Positions 33,117 through 45,162 of a stretch of 64,000 nucleotides of DNA are shown here, in pieces. The DNA is from Stereum hirsutum FP-91666 SS1 (Eukaryota > Basidiomycota > Agaricomycetes > Russulales > Stereaceae): assembly GCF_000264905.1 (NCBI RefSeq), contig NW_006763148.1, positions 527,575-591,574 on the forward strand, written 5' to 3'. The position numbers and the translations under genes are program-made. The notes below the pieces were generated by a model. It ran no database searches. It was not told the DNA's origin and worked only from the letters and a program-made list of their open reading frames with translations. Each line of letters begins with the position of its first letter. The first letter of the stretch is position 1.

Positions 33117-34925
33117 ATGGTTCAAATATCCTCCCTTTTTGTTACGCTCGCGGCAGTTTCTGCATCTCTTGCTGCACCAGCCCGAGTTCAAAAGCGTATC
33201 GCCCAAACCACCTCCGACTCCACGAAAAAGTGGGAGGCCGCTTGTGTGAGTGTTCCATTCTTATGGGTTATTTTTACGACACTTGTGTGATTGACGGCTT
33301 GACCGATCTTCAGGATGCTGCCGGTGGCGGCGCTCAATGCAACACCATCGCTGTGAACGCGTTCGGCACCCTTCTTGCTGCTGCAGGCAACTGCGACCAG
33401 CAGGATAGTGCCGACACTATGATCACGCTCGCGAAGTCCCTCAACAACGATGCCGACATGATCAAGTTTGCCCAGATTTTTGCCCAGCAGCCTCGGAATA
33501 CGGTGCGTGACTTGTTGCCTTGCCCACTGTTTTGTCTTCTCACTGTCCCTCTGAACATTTTCGCCACGACGATCACATGGTCCCTCCTCGTCCAAATATG
33601 CAACCATGTGTACCGTTGTCACCCACTCTCGGTTATGTTTCTGTTCCACTAGCCCAATTCCCTCGCAGTCCCCTACTGCCAATCTGCACCGACCAATTCC
33701 GAACTCAATGGGTTGTTCCAATGTCAATTCCAAGGTGCCTCGGAGACGACCTTTGTCGGTAATCTCGCTGTCGGCGATGCAGGCACGATCCCATTCGGCA
33801 TGACCTCCGCTGTGAACCCTGCAGGATCTTGCCCCGCAAATCCCTCGGGACCGATTGCGGATGGGACGCAGTTGGTCGACCAGGTCTCGAGCCCGGGGAC
33901 CGTCTCCAGCTCTTCAGGTTCAAGCTCTAACTCGAGTTCAAGTTCGTCTTCCTCGGCGGACACTTCGAGTGCTGCCGCTGTGGCTTCCAGCGCCGTAGGT
34001 GCAGCGGCCGCATCTTCGACCTCGACCCCGACCGCTGCCACTTCGTCCAGTTCTTCACCTTCGTCGTCGTCTTCGAGTTTCCAACTGTCCAACGGCCAAG
34101 CCGCCCAAACTCTGAACGCTCAATTCGCCAGCATTAGTGCCAGCGACTCCTGCAGCGGCGCGTACTTTTTTCTGTCCCTTGCTTACATCCGTTCAGGTTC
34201 TAACCCGAAATCACTCATTGAACAGATGGTGATTCAGCCTGCGTTGGTGGTGGCTTTGCTCAGTGCTCCGGTGGCACCTGGCAAGTAACGGCCTGCGCAG
34301 CATCTACTCAATGCTTCGCTCTTCCGCTCGTGAACAAAGCCGGAACAAGCCTTTCGTGTGACACACAGGAGGATGCGGAGGCTAGGATTGCGGCTACGGG
34401 GGCGACGGGCGGATTGACTGGTGACGGATCCTCGTCCTCTTCTGCATCTGCTGCATCAGGTGTTTCGTCTACCGCGGTGACAGCAAGTGCGGCGGCGAAT
34501 GTGGCAGCTGTGACTTCGAGCGCTGCGAGCTCGGCTGCAAGCGCGACGTCTTCTTCGGCGAGCTCAGGCTTCCAACTCACCAATGGTCAAACTGCTCAAT
34601 CCATGAACGCGCAGTTCGCTAGCCTTAGCGCTAGTGATTCATGCAGTGGTGCGTCCTCATTCATGCTACTCGGGTACAAACTTAAGTAGCTCACGCTGAT
34701 TGCTCTTCATACTCGACAGATGGAGACTCAGCCTGTATTGGTGGTGGCTTCGCTCAATGCTCCGGTGGCACCTGGCAAGTGACCGCCTGCGCTGCATCCA
34801 CGCAGTGCTTCGCACTCCCGCTCGTGAACAGTGCAGGTACTAGTATCACTTGCGATACACAGGCAGATGCAGAGTCGAGGATCGCAGCGACGGGGGCGAC
34901 TGGAGGGATCGATGGGTCTTCCTGA
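33117..34925 (+). CDS. Secreted Ser/Ala-rich protein with two CBM19-like chitin-binding modules
   Basis: Extracellular protein, probably cell-wall or chitin associated. A signal peptide (VQISSLFVTLAAVSASLAAP) is followed by a Kex2-type site, VQKR. The N-terminal domain spans GGGAQCNTIAVNAFGTLLAA, IFAQQPRNTPNSLAVPYC and LFQCQF. Then two copies of a unit follow: a Ser/Ala/Thr linker, FQL(S/T)NGQ(A/T)AQ, NAQFAS(I/L)SASDSCS, and GDSAC(V/I)GGGFAQCSGGTW with ACAASTQCFALPLV and GTS(L/I)(S/T)CDTQ. The spacing GxxxC..G.FA.C..G.W....CA..T.CFA is that of CBM19, the chitin-binding module of yeast chitinase. Introns fall at the same codon in both copies; the first uses a GC donor. No catalytic domain is seen. 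Confidence 0.8.
34158..34225 (+). other. Non-canonical GC...AG intron in the first CBM19-like unit
   Basis: Frame and homology to the second copy (intron 34649-34719, donor gtgcgt) place the donor at gcgcgt here. Joining TGC AGC G to AT GGT GAT TCA gives SCSDGDSAC, identical in pattern to copy 2. The nearby GT alternative (at 34161) leads straight to a stop codon. Confidence 0.6.
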
Positions 34926-35776
34926 ACGTAGACTCGATGATCGTGAGTAGGCTAGGGCGTTCTAAACCCAGCATACAATTTCTTGGTGTTTATTTCTTGG
35001 CTTGTCATTATTTTCTTATTTCCTGTGTCGCTCGATGCGAGCAGTCTGGCTACTGGCACTTGCTTTCTTTTGCATTGGATCGGCTTATGCCCATGTCTGC
35101 GCACCTCTGTACTGGATCATCTAATGTCTCGGTATACCCCTCATGAGTACTGCAGCATTGTAATACTTATACGCATACATACATGACTGAACCTATTTGT
35201 ACACATATTTTTTAGCCAAGACCGTTTAAGTTCGCTGCCGCGGTAGCTCCTGTGGACGAAGCGTGAGTACACCACTGTAGCGTTCTGCCATATGGTAGCA
35301 ACGGAAGAGCATCGAGCCACCGCCATTCGCATCCTAAAGCAGACCAGTTCGCACTGGTTCGTATAGCTCAAACATGACAAGAAAATATATTCGAACATCT
35401 ATGGAAATATGTATGGATGGAGATATGATGTGGAGAGGCCTTATGTGCCAAATAGATAGGTAGCTTCTCTCTATCAACATATTCCAGTTGCCCGCCACAA
35501 ATCTCGCCACACCGGGCCAGACGGTTGCGCGCAGGAAAAACCGCTTGACAAGATTTCTGATCATGAAACGGCTGTGGTAACTGGTTATCAGATGCGTGTA
35601 ATCTCCCTCTCTCACAGGGAACAGATTCGAGACGAAGGCTTTCTCTGAGAACAACCGTTCTGGCTGCTCGCACTCTTATAAAAAGCTCTCCGGATAAGGG
35701 TCCCTCACTGCTCAGCATTCAACTTCGGGCTTTTTCCTCCACCTTTGCTACACTCAGGTCGCCACATTGCTCTATC
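34926..35776. other. Intergenic, 3' side of CBM19-like gene and promoter of NTPase gene
   Basis: T-rich 3' region to about 35250, then mixed sequence with short unsupported minus ORFs. A TATA box (35677-35685) serves the next plus gene. Confidence 0.5.
35677..35685 (+). promoter_or_regulatory. TATA box for the 35.8-kb NTPase gene
   Basis: The sequence tataaaaag lies 92 bases before the ATG at 35777, followed by a CT-rich leader. Strong match to consensus. Confidence 0.65.
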
Positions 35777-38758
35777 ATGCCTTCATCTCAAACTTCGGAT
35801 CACAGTCAAACGGTCGCAGGCGAGGAAGCCGTTGCAGCCTGGTTGGATTCCCTCCCTGAGTCCGACACGCACCTGATCTACTCAACGTCTTCTACGACAA
35901 AGGATTTTATCGCGAAGCAGTTCGTCTCAGAGGCTCACGGTTTCATAGGGCTAATGATAACAATTGTTCGGACGTGGATGGTAGCGGATAGCAACTGCAG
36001 CGGTCCGCCAAAGGAGCTAGTTGACGCACTCCATTTAACAGACACAGGAAGGCCGTTGAGGGAGGACGCCGTTTTCCTGTTCGGCAAACATCCTCTACCA
36101 CGGTTCCTTCTACTTGCGTGTGGTGAGCACCAATCGACGTTGTCGGATCCTGGCCCAATGTGTGGTTGACTACGATTGATATCTTTTCAGTACCGGAATC
36201 GGAGCTCAACAGGCTGTAAGTGTCACTTTCTCCTTGTGGCACCATACGATGCGAGCGTAGCTGACATCGGAATATCAGAGATGCTTTGTTACACGCTGGT
36301 TTCCAGCAAGAGTACATCGGAGGGGCATTGACGCGGTTCATGACTGCCTTCGAGTTATGCAAGGCGGACTACAAACCGCAGAGACACTACGGCCGCGTCA
36401 TTCCCATCGTGCAATCTAGCGGTTCTGGTAAATCACGTCTGGTCAAGGAGCTTTCAAAGACAGTAAGTGTGTCATACAATATATTCTAGGCGTACATCTA
36501 ACGCTTGGCTTGGTGTATCACTCCTGTAGCATCCTCTCGTCAGTGTGTGCTTCCGAGACGATGCTAAGCCCACGTCTGGGTGGCCTCCAGGTGATGTACC
36601 TCCACAGGAGTTCTTCGCGCTGCATGCCCGGACGAAACACTATAAGGTATGTTTATTTCTCATATGTCTGCGGAATGGTAATTGTTTACTTGTGCGCACG
36701 ATCAATGTCTCAATTAGGGCGAAGAACAGGCCGCTGCTTTCTTGGGTGCGCTGATGGAGGTCATCTCCGAGACGATAGATATTTCCAAGAAAGATATACT
36801 GGCCGACTGGGATCATCCTGCACCTGGGGAGGAAGAACAAAGCTCTAGGAGACGACTTCTACAACTAGCCATGGCTCGCGCCACCACCGTTCTATCAACC
36901 CACACGTCTTGGCTAGAGTCGGAGCGCGAGTGGATAACGCGCCTCAAAGAAATGAGTTCCCGCACCTCTACGTCCCCAAAGAAAATAGATTTCCCTCTCA
37001 CTACGTCTGTCGACTGGCACAAGATACTCTTCCAGAAGTTCTGCACCAAGGGCTTCAATGATCTCAACGACAAGCTGGTGGCACTCGGACACGATACTTT
37101 CTTCCTCACTTTGGATGAATGCGCTGCACTCGGCGAAACGACGGAGCCTGTTGACATAGATCCCTTGTCGCACATTACTCTCATCGCCATGCATAGGATC
37201 CTCAAAGCAGCAGACACTCTGAACACCAAGGTTCAGTTTTGGTTTCTTCTCCTCGATACGGACCCCAGTAGGTATCTTCGCGAGCCATCGGGACCACGGA
37301 ACTCGTCCAGCCGCTTGGTTAGGCCATTGTTGCCCCTCCCTCCGTTCGTGTATCTTGGCTTTAATCAGATGGCGCATGGAATCAAGATCAGAACGGCACG
37401 AGAAGCGCTCAGTATCAAACATCTTCAACGATTCGGGAGACCAGTGAGTGTCTCGCACCGTTTCGTCCATTTTCCCCATTGTTCACCGACTGACCAACGC
37501 TTTATAGTATTGGTCTACGTTACCCCCTTCCATGGTAGTCCAATCCGCGACCGAGAAGTTATTCTGTGTATCGAAATACAGTCCTGTCAAGTTCTATGCT
37601 GGATATGAAGATCATGCCTTTGCGGCATTCGCTTCGCGCGCTGCCCTCGAGCTATGTAACAATGAGGCAGGAACACGTCTCGCAGCCGAAGACGTTAACC
37701 ATCACATGCGGGTCGTGACTGCTATCGTTGGCGATAAAGTGGAGACCAAGGCCCCATCGGAGCCCGCTCTCGCCCTTGCCGCAGCTACCGCGTTGACGGC
37801 TAACGAGGAGGTATACAACACGGCGTTGAACACTCTGCTCAATTTGATCCTTAAAGACCTTATTCACAATCGCGGAGATCAGGGCGAGCTCTGCAGTCGC
37901 CTGCTCTTCATCCTTTCCCGAGATCAGGCTGCCCTCTCAGTTCACGGAAAGTTCATGGACGAACACAAGACCCACGTGCATGCAGTCACACTCGCAGCTA
38001 TACTCGAGACGCTGCTCGGTCCACAGTATGGTTGCCCTGACCCTATGTCCCCGTTACTCCCCAAAATCCGAACATTCTGCCGCGCGCGGTTCGTCCATTG
38101 GACGCATTTCCATACCCTGACGAGGACACTCGACGAGATACCGGTTGATCTGCTCGAGTGGGCGTGGTTCGTCGGCGCTGCTATTCAGTGCGCGCATAAT
38201 CAGCCCGTCATCGACGGGTTCATGGTTCATTACTTCGGCGACCTCGACAAGCCATACGATCGGGAACGTCTAGGTATCGTCGCCTGGCAGACTAAGGCAA
38301 AGGAGGAGAGCGCTGCGCACGAACTCGGGTCACTTCTCACCGTTCCGCCAATCGTGTATAAAGACGAGAATGGTATCGCGCGACGTGTCAAGGACGAGAC
38401 GATCGTAATACTCATGGACTTCCGTACTGAGATCGGTGAGAGCGGATCGGGGACCCAGCTATTGCATCGTCCAGCCGCCACTCCGTACGACGCACCGAAC
38501 TTGAACAAGACACAAAAGGACAGGATTTGGAACGGATATTGCGATCCAGCGCGTGGAGAGAAAGAGCCGAAGAACTTCTTCGTTCATATTCGCGGTCGGG
38601 AACGGGAGCAGTACCCCGTTTTGAGGGATTACAGCCGGCCGCTCCGCGACCTCTTTATCAGTAGCCTGTTCGGAAGTCTGCCCGTGGGATTGCAGTTATT
38701 AGAGCAAAAGATGGATAGGCTGATGAACCAGTTCGAGTATTCCGGCGAGGACGATTGA
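35777..38758 (+). CDS. Crinkler-type P-loop NTPase with probable nuclease-like C-terminal domain
   Basis: About 930 residues. The start is MPSSQTSDHSQTVAG. A short N-terminal domain contains AVAAWLDSLPESDTHLIY, ADSNCSGPPKELV and EDAVFLFGK, then two tiny exons (VPESELNR) lead to the NTPase domain: VIPIVQSSGSGKSRLVKE is the P-loop, followed by PLVSVCFRDDAKPTSGWPP. A downstream LGHDTFFLTLDECAALGET carries the acidic LxxDE strand (Walker B). PPFVYLGFNQMA and GRPYWSTLPP follow. The 37.5-38.7 kb exon has YDRERLGIVAWQTKAKEE, a Q-x-K of the kind seen in restriction-endonuclease-like folds, then DETIVILMDFRTEIG. This layout matches Crinkler/RHS-type effector proteins described across fungi and oomycetes. 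Whether it acts on DNA is inference. No secretion signal is seen. Confidence 0.75.
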
Positions 38759-39041
38759 AAAGACTTTTGGGGTATCCAGCTCTGAGAGCAATGGTCGATA
38801 CTCTCTTTTCGCACCGCGTCGGTGAGCTGAACGATACTAGATAGAAAGAGCCAAAAGTAAAAGTGAAATGTACAACTGACCTACAAACTGGAGTGTATAG
38901 AATATACAATGTTTCATGGCGGTCTTGGGTGCGAGACGACGCCACTAGGACGTTTCTCAGTCCTGGACCATATAATACGGCTGGAAACTTTTTTTGCGAG
39001 TTATCGTGTTCCGAGAGCAGCTGCAATGGGGTGGGCGATCG

Positions 39042-39100
39042 ATGCTATGGCACGAGAACAAAATATGTTGTAGCCCTCCGATTGACTGTAACCTAAGTTA
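39042..39100 (+). repeat. Dispersed repeat, copy 1
   Basis: The first 37 bases (atgct-tggcacgagaacaaaa) differ at only four positions from the minus-strand copy at 63893-63930. Similarity continues more weakly (gattg.ct..aac). In both copies the same frame reads C.GTRTK..VAL. Confidence 0.6.
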
Positions 39101-39562
39101 GCAGTCTCGGTCGCTGGTCCATACAAGCAAAAGTAGCTCCGGTGATGCGCATAGAGAAATCGCATCTGCCGGAAGATTCCAAGAGAGGAAAAACAGCAAG
39201 ACACGAAGTCGGACTGGCTCGCTTCGTTCTGATGGATCGATAAGACGTGGCCGAAGGAGGACTCTCGACTGTATGACGTCAGAGACGGCTCAGAAGAGTT
39301 GCTTTGAAGGCAACATGATGGGGAAATCCGGGGCCCCAGGGGGAAGATGTTTATGTCTTCACCATATGTTTTCGCTTGTAGAGATGAACGTTGAACATGA
39401 ACGACAGGCTTTTGCAGGTGGCCAAGTGACAGTCTACTTCGAAAGGGCAAGATATATATATAAACGGGCTGAATTTGCTGGGAAATATCAGGCCGGGGCC
39501 GAACGGCGAATTGAGGGTAAATCTAGAAGGAAAGGCGCGACGACGTCATGGATGAACGCGTT

Positions 39563-39572
39563 GAATATAAAA
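39563..39572 (+). promoter_or_regulatory. TATA box for the GH63 gene
   Basis: The sequence gaatataaaac is about 80 bases before the ATG at 39650. A second, stronger A/T run (tatatatataaa, 39453-39464) lies 190 bases upstream and could be used instead. Confidence 0.45.
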
Positions 39573-39649
39573 CAGGAAGTGCGACGCGTCCGCTCGAGTT
39601 CGCCTCGTCTCTTCTTCCTTATCCTCTTGGTCCCTCCAGCTAGTATATC

Positions 39650-42600
39650 ATGGCCGCAAGGAAATTGCAGCAGTCCATCTTCGCGTCGTCGTCACCGGCG
39701 TTGGGCTCAGATTCACCCCCTCGCGCAGAAAATCCCCTTAAAATCAACATACCCAAACCCGGTTCATCTGCACCTCCCAACCCGCTACCTCAGACCAAAC
39801 AGCCTGCGGCGACGGATGCGTCTCCAAAAGCGAACCAAGATGGAGACGAGGTGCTGTCGTATAGAGACAGGCTGAAGAAGAAGCTAGGGGCGAAGTACGA
39901 AGGCGTAGAGCGCTATCGTCTCGACCAGGATGAGAAGAAGGAAAGACATTGGAAGAGGTGGGGACCTTACCTCTCCGACAGACAATGGGTAGGCTTCTTT
40001 CATCTTACGCTTGCTCGAAGTCGTGTTTCTCGTCTTTTGGTGCTGTCGCGCGCGGTGTGCGGCTTTATCGTCTTTCATTCGACGCTCTCTCCTATCGCTG
40101 TTTGGGTTAGGGCTCGCTTGTCGTTCTTCATATCGATCTCTCCGTGAATCACTGTTGGGGACAAAGCTCCACACTGGACATCTTGCTTTCGCGTGTCTGA
40201 CTTCTTCTTACGTTCAACATACCTCCGCTTCTGGTGACTCTGCGGAACGCTACTCCGGAAATGATGGCCTTCTTGCCCGGGTTCGATATCAAGTGGCTGC
40301 TTTTGCGCCTTTGTTCTAGGGCAAGCATTTGCGATGCTCACAATTCGCTTCATGACGCATCTCGTCTTTGCACTCGGAATACCGATGGAGGATATCCCCT
40401 CACCGCACTCCGATAGTCCATATCTTACACCCGTCTCTGCGCAAGCGGTGAAACTCCCTTCGCAATGTCGACCCCGTCGTATCTTGATTATGTCCTTCGG
40501 TTTGCTTCGAGGCGGAGTCTCAATCCTTCCCTGTTGATGTTCATCTACATGACTACTACATTCTACCATTCACTTCAACATCAATTAACTAACACTATAT
40601 TTCTCTCCTTTGGTACAGGCTACCGTTCGCGAAGACTACTCCGCCGATGGCAACGTCTGGGAATCCTTCCCGCACGAACAAGCCCGCTCCCGCGCCTACC
40701 GCTGGGGCGAAGACGGAATCGCCGGCATCTCCGACAACCACCAACGTCTCTGCTTCGGCCTCTCCCTCTGGAACGGCGAAGACCGGATGCTCAAAGAGCG
40801 GCACTTTGGCGTCGGCGGCCCGCAGGGGAACCACGGCGAGGACGTGAAGGAGCTGTATTACTATCTGGACTCGACGCCGACGCATAGCTATATGAAGTTT
40901 TTGTATAAGTATACGCAGAGGGCGTATCCGTATGAGCAGCTTGTGGAGGAGAATAGGATGAGGAGTAGGGAGGTTGCAGAGTATGAGATTTTGGATTCGG
41001 ACGCGTTTGAGGAGGATAGGTATTGGGACGTTTTCGTCGAGGTGGGTTTTTCCTCCCTTCCGCTCTTCCCCTCTTCTTCTTTGTCGAATTCATCCACCGT
41101 GCATGACTGACCTCTACCTCCCTCCCAACTCTCCCGCTTCCCCTCCATCGTATATACAGTACGCAAAAGACGAAGACACGCCCGACAACGTCTACATCCG
41201 CATCACGGCATACAACCGCGGTCCCGACCCCGCCACGCTGCATATCATCCCCCAGCTCTGGTTCCCCAACTTCTGGTCCTGGCCCCTCCCCACGCCCAAA
41301 AAACCGAAAATGAGCGCGACGGGCGAGAATCGCATCACGGCCGTGCACGAGAGCTTGGGCAAGGTGCATCTGTATTGTTTGCCGAGTCCGCCCCCGGTGG
41401 GACCGAATGGGGAGCCGGTTCCTTCTGGCACGGGTACTCGTGCGGAGGGTGGGGATGCGGTGGAGGGTGAGGAGTGTGGAGAAGAGGATGTGGAAGGAGA
41501 GGAAGAAGAGGGAGAGTCGGTGGAGCCGGAATTGTTGTTCACGGAGAACAATACGAATTTCAAGAGACTCTGGGGCGTCCCGAACGAGACTGAATTCGTG
41601 AAAGACGCGTTCCACGATCATATTATTCCTAACCATAGACCACCCGGTCAAAAACTAGCGAACGGACATTTTCAGACCGAGGGCGCGGATAGGGGTGAAG
41701 CTGCGTCGGGCCAACCTTCGAATGGACATGCGAATGCGAATGGAGGAGGGACGGGAGAGGATGGGTCGCCGGAGGGGAGCGAGAGGTCGACGCCGACGCC
41801 GAATGGGAATGCAAGGGGAGGAGGTTTCAATTTCGTGAACCCAGAGAAGAAGGGGACGAAGGCTGCGGCTCATTATACGTTCGCGAACGTACCCGGGAAC
41901 GGCGGCTGCGCCGTCGTCCGTCTCAAACTCGTGCCTTCCTCCTTCTCCGCGTCCACCTCCACCTCCACATCCTCCTCCGCCCCCTCTTCCGTCTCTGCCT
42001 CCGGTCCCGAGTCGGATCCTACGTTAGAAGATGAAGGGTTGTTTGACGACGCGATGGAGGAGCGCAGGCAGGAGGCGGACGAATTTTATGGGAAGTTGGT
42101 GTTGGGGCCCGTCAGCGATGATTTGAAGGCGATTATGAGGCAGGCGATGGGTGGCATGATGTGGACGAAGCAGTATTATAGGTTTGTTTGTGAGGAGTGG
42201 TTGAATGGGGATAAGGCGCAGCCGCCGCCACCTTGGGAGAGGAAGGAGAAGACGCCTAATAAGGTGCGTTGGCTTTTCTCTTTGGATTTGAGGGAGAGGC
42301 GACTGATGGGATTATGTGTAGCATTGGAAACATTTGCATGCGGCGGATATTCTTTCCATGCCGGATAAGTGCGTCCTTTTCCACAACCCTCCCCTTTTAC
42401 CACCCCCATTGCATCTCCAACTAACCAGAACCCTCACACCCATCCTCTCCCACACAGATGGGAATACCCCTACTTTGCCGCCTGGGACTCCGCCTTCCAC
42501 TGCATCCCGCTCGCGGCCATCGACCCTGCCTTCGCGAAGAAACAGCTCGATCTCCTGACCAGAGAATGGTACATGAAGCCGGACGGCCAGATCCCTGCGT

Positions 42601-44519
42601 ACGAGTGGAACTTTGGGGACGTGAACCCGCCGGTGCATGCCTGGGCGACGTTTAGGGTGTTCAAGATCGAGAGGAAGCTGTATGGGAGGGAGGATCTGCA
42701 GTTCTTGGAGAGGGTGTTTCAGAAGCTGTTGTTGAATTTTACGTGGTGAGTTGGGGTGGTCCTGTTCTGCTGTTCGTGGTGGAGTATGGTGGTGTGTTGC
42801 GTGGTGTGTTTACTGACGTTATGTGGCGCTGTGTGACGTGGGATTTAGGTGGGTTAACCGAAAGGACGAAGGCGGGAACAACGTGTTCGAGGGAGGGTTC
42901 CTTGGCTTGGATAATATCGGAGTGTTTAATCGTTCGGAGTCGTTGCCCACTGGTGGTCAGCTCAGACAGGCTGACGGGACGGCGTGGATGGCGTTTTATG
43001 CGTTGAATATGTGAGCCCCTTATTTCTTTTACTGAGTAAAGAGTGTCCGAGCAATGTGCTGATGAGGATGCCCTGACAGGTTGAGCATGGCACTCGAACT
43101 GGCGAAACATAACCCCGTGTATGAGGATATCGCCTCCAAGTTCTTCGAGGTGAGCCGTTCTCTGTCCGATAACAATAATGTATGAACAGTTCTGATGGAG
43201 TTCCGCCCTCAGCACTTCATCTTCATCGCCGACGCCATGACCTTCTACCAAGGCACCGAGTCCACCCCTCTCTGGTCCGAAGACGAAGGCTTCTACTTCG
43301 ACGCCATCCAATGGGGCCCCGGGAACGCCATGCAACTCCCCGTCCGCTCCCTCGTCGGTCTCATACCTCTCTACGCAACCCTCACTCTCGAGCCGTCCAC
43401 GGTGAACCGTTTCCCCGGCTTCAAAAAGCGGATGGAATGGTTCATCGACAACCGGCCCGAGATGAGCGAGCGCAACATGGCGAACATGAAGACTCGCGGG
43501 AAGGGTGAGCGCTTCCTCCTCGCGCTGGCGAGCAAGGAGAGGCTGGTGAAGATATTGGAGAAGATGTTGGACGAGGGAGAGTTCTTGAGCGAGCATGGGA
43601 TCAGGAGTCTGAGTAAGAAGCATAAGGAGCAGCCGTGGGGGATGGATGTGAATGGGCAGAGGCATGAGGTTAATTATTGGCCCGGGGAGAGTAAGTCGGG
43701 GATGTTTGGAGGAAACTCGAACTGGAGGGGTCCAATTTGTGAGTGTCGCTCTTCTTTACGTCCGTTGTTTTTCCCGTTTGTGACTGACCGACCGCTATGT
43801 TGTTTGATGGTACAGGGCTCGCGGTCAACTTCCTCCTCATTGAGTCCCTGCAACGTTTCCACCAGTACTACGGTGACGATCTCCAGGTAGAGTGTCCCAC
43901 CGGCTCTGGAGACTTCATGAACCTCGCGAACGTCGCTGAGGAGATCCAGCATCGGATCATACATATCTTTGGGCGCGATGTGGGTGGGAGGAGGGCGTCG
44001 AATGGGGGAAATCAGAGGCTGGATTTCGATCCGCACTTTAGGGATTATGTGTGGTTTTATGAGGTGCGTTTTCGTTTTGAGATTATTTACTCCATCTGTT
44101 GCCTTTTTGTCCCTTCCCCTGTCCATTGCATTTGGCGCTGTGTTTCTGGTGCGGATATTGACCATACTTGTTTTCCTGTAGTATTTCCACGGGGACGATG
44201 GCCGTGGGCTGGGCGCGTCGCATCAGACGGGATGGTCGGGTCTCGTCGCGCATCATATTCTGCAGAGCGGAGCGAGCTGTCGGTTGCCAAAGACGCCAAG
44301 GAGTGCGTTCATAATTCTCTTTTTGTTCAACCCTTTTGCTTTGACTGATCTGGATTCTGTCTGTAATGACTTTCAGCTCCCCGGTCGATGGCGCACCACT
44401 ACTTTGACGAGACGATCGATTCACAATCGGAGTATGGGGATGAGGTGCAGTCGCTCATGAGCGCGTATAGTACCGCGGACGCGAATACGCTGGGCGACCT
44501 TTCGCCCGATGCGTTGTAG
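39650..44519 (+). CDS. Glycoside hydrolase family 63-type enzyme
   Basis: Probable alpha-glycosidase with a GH63 (alpha/alpha)6 barrel, of the kind shared by bacterial glucosidases and many fungi. The start is [15 protein letters not shown]; the first 60 residues are disordered, with no signal peptide, suggesting a cytosolic enzyme. The N-terminal domain shows [36 protein letters not shown] and [14 protein letters not shown]. Barrel motifs follow: [30 protein letters not shown] (the Asp of AWD aligns with the usual catalytic acid), [62 protein letters not shown] and [18 protein letters not shown]. At least ten exons; the last begins inside KTPR and ends at LSPDAL. Two low-complexity inserts (Glu/Gly-rich near 41.45 kb, Asn/Gly/Ser-rich near 41.75 kb) interrupt the N-terminal domain. 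Substrate cannot be told from sequence. Confidence 0.88.
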
Positions 44520-45162
44520 GAGAGCATACAGTTGAGATACATGCCGACAATACCGTGTCTCAGCCCCCTCGCCACGACACAGAAGGAACCTAGATGATAT
44601 TCTAGATGTATGAGTAGACGGTAGAATGTAGGAGTTTTGACTAGAGAGCAGATGTCGTACGTCCATTAGATGCGCTGTGGACACTCTTGAGCTCTGGCTT
44701 GGTCTGGTTCGGACTCGTGTTTATTGTTTGTTTGTTCGATTATACTCGTTATACGTTTTTGTTGTCTTGATATCCTCTGTTACGGCTCTTCTACACATTG
44801 CCTGGCCGTCTGCATTCTCATACACACATACATACACCTGCATACACACAAACACAAACACACATACACATAAGATATCACAGAATTCGGGTCCATATCC
44901 ACGATCACCTTTTCACCTTGTGTAGGAGTATTTGAAGAGTAAAGTAATCATGACCTTATTGCAAATGCTTGTGGAACGGCGAATAATAGTAAGATAAAAA
45001 TAGTGCGGAAGGGAGAACCTGAACACGACACGCAGATCTCTGGTTGTCCATGGGTAATAAACAAGCAAGAGCGATGACCGCTGCCGAGTGCATGCCGATT
45101 ACTAGAGCGAGAACCACCCAGTGATCGTCGAGCAAGAGTACTGAGATCTGAGAGGCCAAGTA
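44520..45162. other. Intergenic between convergent genes, with CA-rich microsatellite
   Basis: 3' sides of the GH63 gene and of the minus-strand NTPase. An imperfect (ca)n/(aca)n stretch at 44819-44873 stands out. No coding support. Confidence 0.55.
44819..44873. repeat. Imperfect CA microsatellite
   Basis: A run of acacacatacatacac followed by acacaaacacaaacacaca, about 55 bases with few interruptions. Confidence 0.7.

Larger units (their letters stand above)
38759..39649. other. Intergenic with a short repeated coding-like fragment
   Basis: At 38863-39096 a plus ORF reads LQTGVYRIYNVSWRSWVRDD and ends in GTRTKYVVAL. It has no intron signals or promoter and looks like a fragment. Its 3' part (39042-39100) matches 63865-63930 on the minus strand. 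Two A/T-rich TATA-like boxes (39453-39464 and 39563-39572) precede the GH63 gene. Confidence 0.45.

Noticed and set aside
40791..41651. 286-codon open frame on the minus strand
   Set aside because: Antisense to the N-terminal domain of the GH63 gene; Arg/Ser/Pro-rich with no domain.
42739..43665. 308-codon open frame on the minus strand
   Set aside because: It runs opposite the GH63 catalytic exons, whose motifs are unmistakable on the plus strand. It crosses their introns and has no conserved features.
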